This document shows positions 53,940 to 63,963 of a DNA stretch of 64,000 bases, piece by piece. The translations under genes were made by a program, and so were the position numbers. Source of the DNA: Desulfolutivibrio sulfoxidireducens (lineage in GTDB: Bacteria > Desulfobacterota > Desulfovibrionia > Desulfovibrionales > Desulfovibrionaceae); contig NZ_CP045508.1 of the NCBI RefSeq assembly GCF_013376475.1, positions 1,733,501 through 1,797,500 of the forward strand, given 5' to 3'. The notes beneath the pieces are model-generated. The model made no database searches. It saw nothing but the letters and a program-made list of their open reading frames with translations, and had not been told where the DNA came from. How positions within the stretch are numbered: the first letter of the stretch is position 1; each line of letters starts with the position of its first letter.

Positions 53940-56600
53940 ATGACCGGCGTCAAGCTCACCCCCATGTTCGAGCAGTACCTCCGGGTGAAGTCCGAATACC
54001 CGGAGACCCTGCTTTTCTACCGCATGGGGGACTTCTACGAGCTTTTCTTCGAGGACGCGATTACCGCGGCCCGCGAACTGCAAATCACGCTCACCTCGCG
54101 AAACCCCGGGGCCGAGTCCCCGGTACCCATGGCCGGCGTGCCGCATCATGCCGCCGAGGCCTACCTGGGCCAGCTTCTGGAAAAGGGCTACCGGATCGCG
54201 GTCTGCGACCAGATCGAGGACCCCAAGCAGGCCAAGGGCCTGGTCAAACGCGCCGTGACCCGGGTCTTGACCCCGGGAACCACGGTCGAGGACGCCAGCC
54301 TCACGGCCAAGGAGCACAACTACCTGGCCGCGCTTTTCTGGGACGAGAAGGAGCGGGCCGGGGGACTGTGCTGGGCGGATTTCTCCACAGGCGAATGGTC
54401 CGGCCTTTTTTCCCGGGAAGAGGCCAGGCTGTGGCAGTGGACCCTGAAAATGTCCCCCAGGGAGCTGCTTGTGCCCGACGGCCAGGAGCCGCCCCGGGAG
54501 GTGAAGGCCGCCGGGCTCCAGATCAGCCGCTATCCGGCCCGGCCCCATTTCGATCTGGTTCCGGCCCGGGAGCGGATCAAAAAGGCCCAGGGCATCAGCG
54601 ATCTCGCGGTCCTGGACGTGGCCGACAAGCCGCCCCTGGTGCGGGCCATGGGCGCGATCCTGAGCTACCTTATCCAGACCCAGAAGCGGGAGATCACCCA
54701 TCTTTCGCCCTTTCGGCCGGTCAACCTGTCCCGGCATCTGCTTCTCGACGAGATCACCGAGCGCAATCTGGAGATTTTCCGCCGCCTGGACGGCAAAAAG
54801 GGACCCGGGACCCTGATCCACGTCCTGGATCGGACCACCACCCCCATGGGCGGCCGGCTGCTCGAATCCCTGCTGCGTCAGCCCTGGCTGGAGATGGGGC
54901 CGATTCTGGAGACCCAGGAGGCCGTGGCCTTTTTCGCGGATCACGCCGAGCCTCGGGCCGGGGTGCGCCGGGCCCTGGATGCGGTCTACGACCTGGAGCG
55001 CCTGGCCTCGCGCATCGTCTTGAACCGCTGCGCGCCCAAGGACTTCGTGGCCCTGCGCCAGAGCCTGGGCGGGCTTGCGGACCTGCGTCTGGCCCTGACC
55101 GCGGGGACTGACGCGCCGCCCCACGCCCCCCGGGCCCTGGCCGGCATCCTGGAGGCCTGGGATGATCTGGCCGACGTGCGCGACCTCTTGACCCGCGCCC
55201 TGGTGGACGCCCCGCCGCCCCTGGTCACCGAGGGAGGCCTGTTTCTTCCGGGCTACCATCCCGAACTCGACGAGCTTATGGGGCTGACCGAACACGGCGA
55301 GGCCAGGCTCACGGAGCTTCTCGACGAGGAACGCCAGGGGGCGAACCTGCCCCGCCTGAAACTCGGGTTCAACCGGGTCTTCGGGTACTATTTCGAGCTG
55401 TCCAAGTCCGGCGGCTACGTGCCCGAGCATTTCGAGCGCCGCCAGACCCTGGCCGACCGGGAACGCTACGTCACCCCGAGGCTCAAGGAACTGGAGTCGC
55501 GGCTTCTGGAGGCCGGCGAGAGGCGCAAGACCCTGGAATATACCCTTTTCAAGGAGCTTCGGGAGTCCGTGGCGGCCTGCCGGGAGCGGCTGGCGGCCAT
55601 GGCCCGGGCCGTGGCCAGGGTGGACGTCTGGCAGGGCCTGGCCGAGACGGCCGTGAAGCTGGAATGGACCAGGCCCGAGATCCATCCCGGGATCGAGATC
55701 GATATCCGGGCCGGACGCCATCCGGTGGTGGAGGCCGCGGCCGGGGGCGACTACATCCCCAATGACCTCATCCTCGACGACGACCGGCGCATGCTGCTCA
55801 TCACCGGCCCGAACATGGCCGGAAAATCCACGGTCCTGCGCCAGACCGCGATCATCGCCGTGCTGGCCCAGATCGGCTCCTTCGTGCCCGCCGCGCGGGC
55901 CAGGGTGGGCCTTACGGACCGGGTGTTCTGCCGGGTGGGGGCCTCGGACAACCTGGCCATGGGCCAGAGCACCTTCATGGTCGAGATGAGCGAGACGGCC
56001 CGCATCCTGCGCCAGGCCGGGAAACGTTCCCTGGTGGTCCTGGACGAGATCGGCCGGGGCACCAGCACCTTCGACGGCCTGGCCCTGGCCTGGGCCGTGG
56101 CCGAGGCCCTGGCCCTGCGCGAGGAGGGCGGGGTGCGGACCCTGTTCGCCACCCACTACCACGAGCTGACCAAGCTTGAAGGGATGATCCCAGGGGTGCG
56201 CAACTACAATATCGCCATCAAGGAATGGCGCGGGGACATCATCTTTTTGCGCCGCCTGGTGCCCGGACCGGCGGATCGCAGCTACGGCGTGGAGGTGGCC
56301 AGACTGGCCGGGGTGCCCAAGGCCGTGGTGCGCCGGGCCAGGGAGATCCTCGGCGACCTGGAAAAGTCCCGCGACGCGGCCGGGACGGCCGCCGGCCCGG
56401 GGACGAAAAGCGCCGGACAGCCGGCCCTGCCCGGGCTCTTCGCAAATCCGGATCAGGCCGAGGCGGGGTGCGTCCCATGCGCCGCGCATCCGCTGGCCCG
56501 GGAACTGGCGGCCCTGGACATCGACAGGCTCACGCCGCTTGAGGCCCTGCGGCTTCTTGGAGACTTCAAATCACGCTACGGCGGGGAAAACGGAGCATAA
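53940..56600 (+). CDS. mutS: DNA mismatch repair protein MutS
   Basis: 886 residues. Mismatch-recognition FYRMGDFYELFFEDA (Phe-x-Glu) near residue 30, connector, lever and clamp domains, then the ATPase with Walker A GPNMAGKSTVLRQ, Walker B VVLDEIGRGTSTFDG and the His switch ATHYHEL. It starts mismatch repair. The start ATG 53940 gives the canonical TPMFEQYLR beginning; its ribosome-binding site is weak. lysA follows after 12 bases. Confidence 0.95.
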   Translation: MTGVKLTPMFEQYLRVKSEYPETLLFYRMGDFYELFFEDAITAARELQITLTSRNPGAESPVPMAGVPHHAAEAYLGQLLEKGYRIAVCDQIEDPKQAKGLVKRAVTRVLTPGTTVEDASLTAKEHNYLAALFWDEKERAGGLCWADFSTGEWSGLFSREEARLWQWTLKMSPRELLVPDGQEPPREVKAAGLQISRYPARPHFDLVPARERIKKAQGISDLAVLDVADKPPLVRAMGAILSYLIQTQKREITHLSPFRPVNLSRHLLLDEITERNLEIFRRLDGKKGPGTLIHVLDRTTTPMGGRLLESLLRQPWLEMGPILETQEAVAFFADHAEPRAGVRRALDAVYDLERLASRIVLNRCAPKDFVALRQSLGGLADLRLALTAGTDAPPHAPRALAGILEAWDDLADVRDLLTRALVDAPPPLVTEGGLFLPGYHPELDELMGLTEHGEARLTELLDEERQGANLPRLKLGFNRVFGYYFELSKSGGYVPEHFERRQTLADRERYVTPRLKELESRLLEAGERRKTLEYTLFKELRESVAACRERLAAMARAVARVDVWQGLAETAVKLEWTRPEIHPGIEIDIRAGRHPVVEAAAGGDYIPNDLILDDDRRMLLITGPNMAGKSTVLRQTAIIAVLAQIGSFVPAARARVGLTDRVFCRVGASDNLAMGQSTFMVEMSETARILRQAGKRSLVVLDEIGRGTSTFDGLALAWAVAEALALREEGGVRTLFATHYHELTKLEGMIPGVRNYNIAIKEWRGDIIFLRRLVPGPADRSYGVEVARLAGVPKAVVRRAREILGDLEKSRDAAGTAAGPGTKSAGQPALPGLFANPDQAEAGCVPCAAHPLARELAALDIDRLTPLEALRLLGDFKSRYGGENGA

Positions 56601-56612
56601 AGGAGACGGGTC

Positions 56613-57863
56613 ATGCACCATTTCAAGTACCGCGACGGCGAGCTTTTCGCCGAGGACATCCCCGTGGCCGAACTGGCCGCGCGCTACGGCACCCCGCTGT
56701 ACGTCTACAGCGCCGCCACCCTGCGCCGTCATTTCAACGCCTTCGATTCGGCCTTTTCCGCCCTGCCGCACCTGACCTGCTATTCGGTCAAGGCCAATTC
56801 CAACCTGTGCGTGCTGGGGCTTCTGGCCGAATGCGGCGCGGGCATGGACATCGTCTCCGGCGGGGAACTGCACCGGGCCCTGGCCGCCGGGGTGGACCCG
56901 GAAAAGATCGTCTATTCCGGCGTGGGCAAGCGGCCCATGGAGATCGAACAGGCCCTCGCCGCCGGCATCCTCATGTTCAACGTGGAATCCACGGGCGAGT
57001 TGAAGCGCATAAGCGACATCGCCACCCGCATGGGCCGGACCGCCCGGGTGAGCCTGCGCATCAACCCCGATGTGGACCCCAAGACCCATCCCTACATCTC
57101 CACCGGCATGAGGAACAACAAGTTCGGCCTGGACATGGACAATTCGCTTCTGGCCTACGAACAGGCCATGCGCCTGCCCGGCATCGAGCCCGTGGGCATC
57201 GACTGCCACATCGGTTCCCAGCTCACCAGCATCGATCCCTTCCTGGAGGCCCTGGACAAGATCGTGGCCTTCGGCGAACGCCTGACCGCCCTGGGGGTGC
57301 CCCTGCGCTACCTGGATCTGGGCGGGGGGCTCGGCATCACCTACAACGAGGAGGAGCCGCCGCATCCGACCCAGTTCGGCGAGGCCCTGACCGCCGCGTT
57401 GAAAGACCATCCCATGACCCTGCTCCTTGAACCCGGCCGGGTGATCGTGGGCAACGCCGGAATCCTGGTCACCGAGGTGGTCTATACCAAGACCACCCCG
57501 AGCAAGGAGTTCGTCATCGTGGACGCGGCCATGAACGACCTGGTGCGTCCGGCCCTGTACGACGCCTTCCATGCCATCGGCGAGGTCAAAAAGCACGGCC
57601 GTCCGGACAAGAATGTGGACGTGGTGGGGCCCATCTGCGAATCCAGCGACTTTCTGGCCCGGGGCCGCGAGATGCCCGGGGTCGAGGCCGGGGAGCTGCT
57701 GGCGGTCTTTTCCGCCGGGGCCTACGGCTTTGTCATGTCCTCCAACTACAATTCCCGGCCGCGCGCGGCCGAGGTCCTGGTGGACGGGGAGGTGGCCGTC
57801 CTGGCCCGCAAGCGGGAGAGCTACGAGGATTTGATCGCGCTTGAGCGCGAGTGCGTCGAATAG
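56613..57863 (+). CDS. lysA: Diaminopimelate decarboxylase
   Basis: 416 residues. PLP enzyme for the last step of lysine synthesis. The PLP lysine lies in CYSVKANSN, the glycine loop in DLGGGLGITYN, and the dimer-interface Cys in CESSDFLARG. GGAGACGGG precedes ATG 56613. Joined to mutS in one transcription unit. Confidence 0.95.
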   Translation: MHHFKYRDGELFAEDIPVAELAARYGTPLYVYSAATLRRHFNAFDSAFSALPHLTCYSVKANSNLCVLGLLAECGAGMDIVSGGELHRALAAGVDPEKIVYSGVGKRPMEIEQALAAGILMFNVESTGELKRISDIATRMGRTARVSLRINPDVDPKTHPYISTGMRNNKFGLDMDNSLLAYEQAMRLPGIEPVGIDCHIGSQLTSIDPFLEALDKIVAFGERLTALGVPLRYLDLGGGLGITYNEEEPPHPTQFGEALTAALKDHPMTLLLEPGRVIVGNAGILVTEVVYTKTTPSKEFVIVDAAMNDLVRPALYDAFHAIGEVKKHGRPDKNVDVVGPICESSDFLARGREMPGVEAGELLAVFSAGAYGFVMSSNYNSRPRAAEVLVDGEVAVLARKRESYEDLIALERECVE

Positions 57864-58095
57864 CGGGGACGGCCCCGGAGGGATGTTTCCTGGGCCTTTG
57901 ACGCCCCTGGCCGGGGAGGAAAATAGCCGTTGACCAGTCCATGGAAGCGACCTATACTATCACTATTGGCGTTGTCGGCTCTTTCCCGACGACGTTCTCC
58001 ACGGGCCAATCCGGAGCCGGCCGTGGACTCCCGCCCGGATCCAGCGCACCCGTGAACGCCACCGAAACACGTTCCGTCCAAGGAGTTCTTCACGG

Positions 58096-58632
58096 ATGAA
58101 TCCCGTCGTCCCCCTGCTTTTGTCCCTGCAGATCGTGTTCTGCGGCGACAGCCTCACCAGGGGCTTTGAGCATTACAAGGTTTTCGACGGCCAGGAGCGG
58201 GTCTACGTCCAGGGAATCGACAGCTCCACCAGCGCGGATATCCTCAATCGCATCATACCCGTGGCCGAGCGCAAGCCCCAGAAGATGTTCCTCATGATCG
58301 GGGTCAACGAGATCGGGGCCGGGCAGCGCATCGTGGACAACTACGAAAAGATCATCCGTCGCGTCCAGGAGATTTCCCCTTACACCAAGATTTATGTGCA
58401 AAGCATTCTGCCGACCAGGGTGGCCCGCATCGACAACAGTGATATCGTGGCCGTCAACCGCAAGCTGGCTGAGATGTGTACCAAGTTCAACACGTTCGTG
58501 AAGTATCTGGATCTCTATCCAGCCTTTGTGGCCGATGACGGCATGCTCGGCCCCAACTTCACCGAGGACGGCATCCACCTCACCCGAAACGCCTATTCCC
58601 TGTGGAAAAAACTCATCGTCAACCAACTGTGA
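58096..58632 (+). CDS. SGNH/GDSL-family hydrolase
   Basis: 178 residues. Opening IVFCGDSLTRGFEH gives the GDSL serine, MIGVNEIGAG the Asn block and DGIHLTRNAY the Asp-His pair, so the catalytic set is complete. Substrate (lipid, acetyl ester or peptidoglycan/glycan acetyl group) cannot be told. AAGGAG lies 11 bases upstream, somewhat far. Its short N-terminus has no signal peptide. uvrC follows after 40 bases. Confidence 0.85.
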   Translation: MNPVVPLLLSLQIVFCGDSLTRGFEHYKVFDGQERVYVQGIDSSTSADILNRIIPVAERKPQKMFLMIGVNEIGAGQRIVDNYEKIIRRVQEISPYTKIYVQSILPTRVARIDNSDIVAVNRKLAEMCTKFNTFVKYLDLYPAFVADDGMLGPNFTEDGIHLTRNAYSLWKKLIVNQL

Positions 58633-58672
58633 CCCCGCGCCACGGACTCCGCCCTCCAGGACAACGCCCCTG

Positions 58673-60643
58673 ATGTTCCACTTCGATCCCAAGGATTTCC
58701 CATGTTCCCCGGGGGTGTACCTCATGAAGGGGACGCAGGGGAAAATCCTCTACGTGGGCAAGGCCAAGAGCCTGCGTTCCAGGCTCTCCTCCTATTTTCG
58801 CGCCGAGAACGGGCATTCCCCCAAGACCAGGGCCCTTGTCTCCCGCGTCGCCATTGTGGACGTGCTGCTCACGGCCACCGAAAAGGAGGCCCTGCTTCTG
58901 GAATCGAGCCTGATCAAGAAGCATAAGCCGCGTTACAACGTGGTCCTGAAGGACGACAAGCAGTACATTCTTTTCAAGCTCGACAAGAACGCGGCCTATC
59001 CCCGGCTGATGTTCACCCGCAAGGTGGAGCGCGACGGCGCGGCCTATTTCGGGCCCTTCACCTCGGCCGCCGCGGCCAGGCGCACCTGGAAGGAGATCGG
59101 CCGGGCCTTTCCCCTGCGCAAGTGCTCGGACACGGCCCTGGCCAACCGGGTGCGGCCCTGCCTGTTCCAGCATATCGGTCAGTGCCTGGCCCCGTGCATC
59201 AACGACGTTCCCCGGGACGAATACATGGGGCTGGTGCGCCGGGTGGAGGCCTTTTTGTCCGGCCGTTCGGCGGAGCTTTTGCGTGGTCTGGAACGCGAGA
59301 TGCTCGAGGCCTCGCAGGCCCTGGATTTCGAGCGGGCCGCGAAGCTTCGCGACCTGATCCGGGCGGTTAAAAAGACCGTGGAAGGCCAGGCCGCCGTGTT
59401 GCCGGACCCCGTGGACCTGGACGTGGTCGGCCTGTCCGCCGGGGACCCCGCGGGGGCGGCCGGTTCGGCCGGGGCCGGCGGCGAGGGGGAGGGCGGTTCA
59501 AGGGGCCTGGGGGCCAGTGTGCTCTTCGTGCGCCAGGGGCGGCTTCTGGACAAGCGGGACTTTTATTGGCCGGGCCTTGACCCTTCGGACGCGGCCGAGG
59601 CCGTGCGCGGCGTGCTGGGTCAGTTCTACCGCCCGGAAAGCTACGTGCCGCCGCGCATCCTGGTGCCCGAGGCGGTTTTTTCGACAGTCTCGGCGGGCGA
59701 CGCGGCCGGGGAGTGGGAACTGGCCGCCGAGGCCCTGTCGGACCTGCGCGGCGCTCCCGTGAAGGTGGTCGCCCCGCGCGGAAAAAACGAGCGCAAGCTC
59801 ATGGAGCTGGCCGAGGTCAACGCCGCCCGGGTCCTGTCCGAGCGGGGCCGGGAGGCGGATTTCGCGGCCATGTCCGCCCGGCTGGCCAAGGCCCTGCGCC
59901 TGGCCGAGCCGCCCCGGCGCATCGAGACCGTGGACGTCTCCCATCTGGGCGGACAGGACGTCCGGGTGGGCTGCGTGGTCTTCGAGGACGGACGTCCCAA
60001 GAAATCCGATTACCGCCTGTACGCCTTTGCCGAACTTCAGGGGACCTCGGACGATTACCTGGCCCTGGCCAGCTTTGTTCCCCGACGCCTTTCTTCCGGT
60101 CCCCCCTTCCCGGACCTGCTGCTCATCGACGGCGGCAAGGGCCAGATTCGGGCCGTGGAGCGGGCCATGGAGGTGGCCGGGCAGGGCGGCCTCTTTCCCC
60201 TGGCCTCCATCGCCAAGTCCGGCCGTAGCGCCTCGGACATGGAGGACCGGGTGTTTTTGCCGGGCCGCAAGAATCCCGTGAATCTCGCCCCGGGCAGTCC
60301 GGAACTGCTTTTCCTGCAACGCCTGCGCGACGCGGCCCACGCCTTTTGCCTGGGGGGCCAACGCCGGGCGCGAAACAAGGCGGCCCTGCAAAGCGAGGTG
60401 ACCGGCCTTCCCGGGGTCGGCCCGAAAACCGCGCGGGTGCTCTTTGAGGCCTTCGGGTCGGTGGCGGCCATGCGCGCGGCCACCCTTGAGGAGTTGGCCC
60501 GGCTGCCCGGGTTCGGGATCAGGAAGGCCGAAAAGATCAGCGCGCTCCTGGCCGGTTTGTCTTCCCGCGCCGCAGACGCCGCCGACGCGGCGGCGGCCCG
60601 TGGTCCGGATCACTCCGGGGCGGACGAAAGCCGCAGTTCGTAA
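58673..60643 (+). CDS. uvrC: Excinuclease ABC subunit C
   Basis: 656 residues. GIY-YIG nuclease domain (SPGVYLMKG; ILYVGKAKSLRSRL), UVR domain (SQALDFERAAKLRDLIRAVK), the RNase H-like 5' nuclease domain (ETVDVSHLGG; FPDLLLIDGGKGQ) and tandem helix-hairpin-helix at the end (LPGVGPKTARVLFEAFGS). Makes both incisions in nucleotide excision repair. A Gly/Ala/Glu-rich insert at ~260-285 is unusual. The 3' end overlaps the convergent GNAT gene by 34 bases. Confidence 0.95.
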   Translation: MFHFDPKDFPCSPGVYLMKGTQGKILYVGKAKSLRSRLSSYFRAENGHSPKTRALVSRVAIVDVLLTATEKEALLLESSLIKKHKPRYNVVLKDDKQYILFKLDKNAAYPRLMFTRKVERDGAAYFGPFTSAAAARRTWKEIGRAFPLRKCSDTALANRVRPCLFQHIGQCLAPCINDVPRDEYMGLVRRVEAFLSGRSAELLRGLEREMLEASQALDFERAAKLRDLIRAVKKTVEGQAAVLPDPVDLDVVGLSAGDPAGAAGSAGAGGEGEGGSRGLGASVLFVRQGRLLDKRDFYWPGLDPSDAAEAVRGVLGQFYRPESYVPPRILVPEAVFSTVSAGDAAGEWELAAEALSDLRGAPVKVVAPRGKNERKLMELAEVNAARVLSERGREADFAAMSARLAKALRLAEPPRRIETVDVSHLGGQDVRVGCVVFEDGRPKKSDYRLYAFAELQGTSDDYLALASFVPRRLSSGPPFPDLLLIDGGKGQIRAVERAMEVAGQGGLFPLASIAKSGRSASDMEDRVFLPGRKNPVNLAPGSPELLFLQRLRDAAHAFCLGGQRRARNKAALQSEVTGLPGVGPKTARVLFEAFGSVAAMRAATLEELARLPGFGIRKAEKISALLAGLSSRAADAADAAAARGPDHSGADESRSS

Positions 60644-61107
60644 AACCGGGCCCCGGGGATGGGATTTTCGCAATAGGCCGGGATGGGCGCAAAACCCAGG
60701 GCCAGATACAGGCCGTTGGCCTGGACCATGGTGGCGATGGTGTCCAGGCGCATGCGGGCGTATCCTTCCAGCCGGGCGCGGGCGATGACCGCCTCGGCCA
60801 GTCGCCGGCCAAGCCCCTGGCCCCGGAACCAGGGTCGCACGAAAAGCCGTTTCATCTCGCAGACCCCGGGTTCAAGGCCGCGAAGGGCCACGCACCCCCC
60901 GAAGCGCACGGGGCCAATCCGGGCCTCGGCCACCAGCAGACATCCCCCCGGCCGGGCATACCGTCCTGGCAGTCCGGCCAATTCCTCCTCGAAATTCTGA
61001 AATTCCAGGCCAAAATCCAAGGATGCGGCGTATTCCCGGAAAAGTTCGCGGGCGGCGCGCAGGTCCGTCTCGCCGGCGGCGTCGCGGATGCGCGGACTGC
61101 TCTCCAT
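60610..61107 (-). CDS. GNAT-family N-acetyltransferase
   Basis: 165 residues. Acetyl-CoA-binding P-loop VRPWFRGQGLGRRLAEAVI and the following MRLDTIATMVQANGLYLALGF are standard GNAT features. Substrate unknown. A start at 61131 is possible; 61107 is preferred, 10 bases after the LOG-family gene, with GAGGG upstream. Probably co-transcribed with it. Confidence 0.85.
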   Translation of the reverse strand: MESSPRIRDAAGETDLRAARELFREYAASLDFGLEFQNFEEELAGLPGRYARPGGCLLVAEARIGPVRFGGCVALRGLEPGVCEMKRLFVRPWFRGQGLGRRLAEAVIARARLEGYARMRLDTIATMVQANGLYLALGFAPIPAYCENPIPGARFYELRLSSAPE

Positions 61108-61117
61108 GGCCGGGCCC

Positions 61118-61774
61118 TCAGATGATGACATGGCGCTTGATGAAGGCCACCACATCCTCGGGGGTGTCGTAGACCCGGAAGAGATCCAGGTCGTCCTCCC
61201 CCAGGAACTTTCGGGTGATCACCTCTTTTTTCAGCCAGTCCACGAGCCCGCTCCAATAGTCCGAGCCCATGAGGATGATGGGAAAGGGCTTGATGCGGTG
61301 GGTCTGGATGAGCACCAGGGCCTCGAAAAGCTCGTCCAGGGTGCCGAACCCCCCGGGCATGGCCACGTAGGCCATGGCGTATTTGACGAACATGACCTTG
61401 CGTACGAAAAAGTAGCGGAAATCGCAGCGCAGATTCAGAAAGGAGTTGTATTTCTGCTCGAAGGGCAGGTGGATGTGCAGCCCCACCGAGGTCCCGCCGG
61501 CCTCGGCGGCCCCCTTGTTGGCCGCCTCCATAAGTCCCGGCCCGCCGCCGGTGATGACCGAATAGCCGGTCTTGGCCAGAAGTCCGGCCAGCTTCTGCGT
61601 GGTCTGGTACAGCGGTGTTTCGGGCGTCATCCGGGCCGAGCCGAAGATGGACACGGCCGGGCCGATGTCGCTTAGGGATTCGAATCCGTCCACGATCTCG
61701 GCCATGATCTTGAAAAGCCGCCAGGACTCCTTCATGGACAGGTCGTCGATGAGGTATTGGTGCGATCCGCTCAT
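61118..61774 (-). CDS. LOG family protein (TIGR00730-type Rossmann-fold nucleotide hydrolase)
   Basis: 218 residues. Signature motifs VITGGGPGLMEAANKGA and MPGGFGTLDELFEAL match the LOG family (cytokinin-activating 5'-monophosphate phosphoribohydrolases, formerly called lysine decarboxylase-like). In bacteria the natural role is often nucleotide salvage or unknown. AAAGGGGC precedes ATG 61774. Confidence 0.88.
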   Translation of the reverse strand: MSGSHQYLIDDLSMKESWRLFKIMAEIVDGFESLSDIGPAVSIFGSARMTPETPLYQTTQKLAGLLAKTGYSVITGGGPGLMEAANKGAAEAGGTSVGLHIHLPFEQKYNSFLNLRCDFRYFFVRKVMFVKYAMAYVAMPGGFGTLDELFEALVLIQTHRIKPFPIILMGSDYWSGLVDWLKKEVITRKFLGEDDLDLFRVYDTPEDVVAFIKRHVII

Positions 61775-61944
61775 GTATGCCCCTTTCCCGTTTCTTTTTC
61801 CGACGTTTTGCCGGGGTTTTCATTCTCGGCCGTCTGGGATAGAAATCCGGGGCGTGAGGTGAAAACCGTGTCCATAGTGCCTGCAACCCCGTTTCATTTC
61901 AACCCATCGCAAAGTCCGTCTTTCCGGGAAGACAAGGAGCGCGG

Positions 61945-63552
61945 ATGAAAATCAGATTTTTGGGCGCGGCCGGGACCGTCACTGGTTCCTGCCACGTCCT
62001 TGAGGCCGCCGGCCGCCGTTTCGCCATCGACTGCGGCATGCACCAGGGCAACGAGGCCATCGAGCGCAGAAACCAGGACATGACCGTCTACCGCCCGAAG
62101 GAGATGGACTTTTTTATCGTCACCCACGCCCATATCGACCATTCCGGACTCTTGCCGCGCATGATCAAGACCGGTTTCTCCGGCCCCATCTACGTCACCC
62201 CGCCTACCCGCGACCTTCTGGAGATCATGCTGGCCGACAGCGCCCATATCCAGGAGACCGAGGCCGAGTGGAGAAACCGCAGAAGCCGCCGCCGGGGAGG
62301 CAAACGAGCCGAGCCCCTGTACACCATGGCCGACGCCGAGGCGGTCATGCCGCTGTTGCGCCCGGTGGAGTACGGCCGGGATTTCTCGCCCGCCCCGGGA
62401 ATCACCGCGCGCTTCAACGATGCCGGCCATATCCTGGGGTCGGCCTTTGTGGAACTGTGGATCAAGGAGAACGGCCAGGACACCAAGCTGGTCTTTTCCG
62501 GCGACCTCGGACGACCCAACCAGCTTCTGGTCAACGATCCGAGCACCGTGGCCCACGCCGACTACCTTTTTTTGGAGGGCACCTACGGCGACCGCAACCA
62601 CAAAAACGAGACCCAGAGCCGGGCCGAACTGGCCGAGGCCATCGCTCGCAGCTACGCCTTGGGGGAGAAGGTCATCATCCCGGCCTTTGCCGTGGAGCGC
62701 ACCCAGGAAGTCCTGTTTTGTCTGAACCTGCTGCGCACGGAGGGAAAGCTTCCGACGGACATGCCTGTTTTTGTGGACAGCCCCCTGGCCATCAAGGCCA
62801 CGGAGATATTTCGCCGCCATCCCGAATACCTCGACCTCCAGACCCGGGAACTTCTGGACCGGGGGGAAGACCCCCTGGCCCTGCCCAACCTGCGCTACAC
62901 CCAGACCTCCGAGCAGTCCCGGGCCATAAACGATCTTGACGGCCCGGCCGTGGTCATCTCCGCCAGCGGCATGTGCAACGCCGGGCGCATCAAGCACCAT
63001 CTGCGCCACAACCTGTGGAGGCCCGGGGCCAGCATCGTGTTCGTGGGCTATCAGGCCATGGGCACCCCGGGCCGCCGGATCGTGGACGGCGCGTCCATGA
63101 TCCGCATCTTCGGGGAGGACGTGACCGTGTCCGCCAAGATCTACACCATCGGCGGCTTTTCCTCCCATGCCGGGCAAAGCCAGATACTTCAGTGGCTCGA
63201 CCATCTCAAGGACGGGACCATGGAGGTCTTTTTGATCCACGGCGAAGAAAAGGCCCTGGCCACCCTGGCCGGGATCATTCGGGAGAAATATCGCCTGTCC
63301 GTGCGGGTCCCGGACTATCTCGACGAGTATACCCTGCGGCCCGGGGTGGAGCCCAAGGTGGCCGCCGATCCCGAAAAGGCCTGGCCGCGCATCGATTGGC
63401 CGTTTCTTCTGGATGACACGGAAGGCAAGTTCGCCGTGTTGCGGAAACGTTTGGACGCCTTGTCCACCAAGCCCTGGACGGATCAGACCGATCTGCGGCA
63501 GCGGCTTTTGGAGGTGAACAGGCACCTGACGGAGATGCTCTCGGAGATCTGA
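61945..63552 (+). CDS. Beta-CASP metallo-beta-lactamase-fold ribonuclease-like protein
   Basis: 535 residues. Metal motif THAHIDHSG, then LVFSGDLG, a beta-CASP region (VFVDSPLAIKATEIF; VVISASGMCNAGRI; SSHAGQ) like bacterial YsiA/CPSF-type RNA-processing nucleases. A C-terminal extension of ~70 residues follows. RNase activity is inferred from the family; DNA or RNA specificity is not known. The gene is alone on its strand between LOG and infA. Confidence 0.88.
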   Translation: MKIRFLGAAGTVTGSCHVLEAAGRRFAIDCGMHQGNEAIERRNQDMTVYRPKEMDFFIVTHAHIDHSGLLPRMIKTGFSGPIYVTPPTRDLLEIMLADSAHIQETEAEWRNRRSRRRGGKRAEPLYTMADAEAVMPLLRPVEYGRDFSPAPGITARFNDAGHILGSAFVELWIKENGQDTKLVFSGDLGRPNQLLVNDPSTVAHADYLFLEGTYGDRNHKNETQSRAELAEAIARSYALGEKVIIPAFAVERTQEVLFCLNLLRTEGKLPTDMPVFVDSPLAIKATEIFRRHPEYLDLQTRELLDRGEDPLALPNLRYTQTSEQSRAINDLDGPAVVISASGMCNAGRIKHHLRHNLWRPGASIVFVGYQAMGTPGRRIVDGASMIRIFGEDVTVSAKIYTIGGFSSHAGQSQILQWLDHLKDGTMEVFLIHGEEKALATLAGIIREKYRLSVRVPDYLDEYTLRPGVEPKVAADPEKAWPRIDWPFLLDDTEGKFAVLRKRLDALSTKPWTDQTDLRQRLLEVNRHLTEMLSEI

Positions 63553-63562
63553 GGCGGGTATT

Positions 63563-63589
63563 CCGGAGTCGGGAAGCGCCCGATTCCGG
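63563..63589. terminator. Hairpin between convergent genes, possible bidirectional terminator
   Basis: CCGGAGTCGGG (63563-63573) and CCCGATTCCGG (63579-63589) form an 11-bp stem with one G-T wobble and a five-base loop. No T run follows on either side, so termination is uncertain. Confidence 0.4.
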
Positions 63590-63630
63590 CCCGGGTGTCC
63601 ATGAGGCGGCCAGGCCGCGCCGCACGACGG

Positions 63631-63849
63631 CTATTTGAGGCGGTAGGTGATCCGGCCCCGGGTGAGGTCGTAGGGGGACAGTTCGCACTTGACCCGGTCG
63701 CCGGGCAGGATGCGGATGTAGAACTTGCGCATCTTGCCGGAAATGTGGGCCAGCACCTCGTGTCCGTTCTCCAGCTTCACGCGGAACATGGCGTTGGGCA
63801 ACGCCTCCTCGACGATGCCGTCGACCTCGATCGCATCTTCCTTGGGCAT
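63631..63849 (-). CDS. infA: Translation initiation factor IF-1
   Basis: 72 residues, the universal IF-1 length. S1-like OB fold: [40 protein letters not shown] and [26 protein letters not shown] are all canonical. Start at 63849 follows GGGAGAGGAT on the minus strand. Confidence 0.97.
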   Translation of the reverse strand: MPKEDAIEVDGIVEEALPNAMFRVKLENGHEVLAHISGKMRKFYIRILPGDRVKCELSPYDLTRGRITYRLK

Positions 63850-63935
63850 ATCCTCTCCCTGTGGTGTGTGTCTTTCACTATCCCGGCGTGGCGTCGTGAA
63901 CCGAAAAAAGCCCACGCGACAGGCTCGAATCAGGT

Positions 63936-63963
63936 ATTATATACATTTGATGCCGGAATGCAA
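63936..63963 (-). promoter_or_regulatory. Sigma70-type promoter of infA
   Basis: On the minus strand, TTGCAT (63963-63958) and a perfect TATAAT (63941-63936) are separated by 16 bases, about 85 bases upstream of the infA start. It is the clearest promoter in the window. Confidence 0.8.
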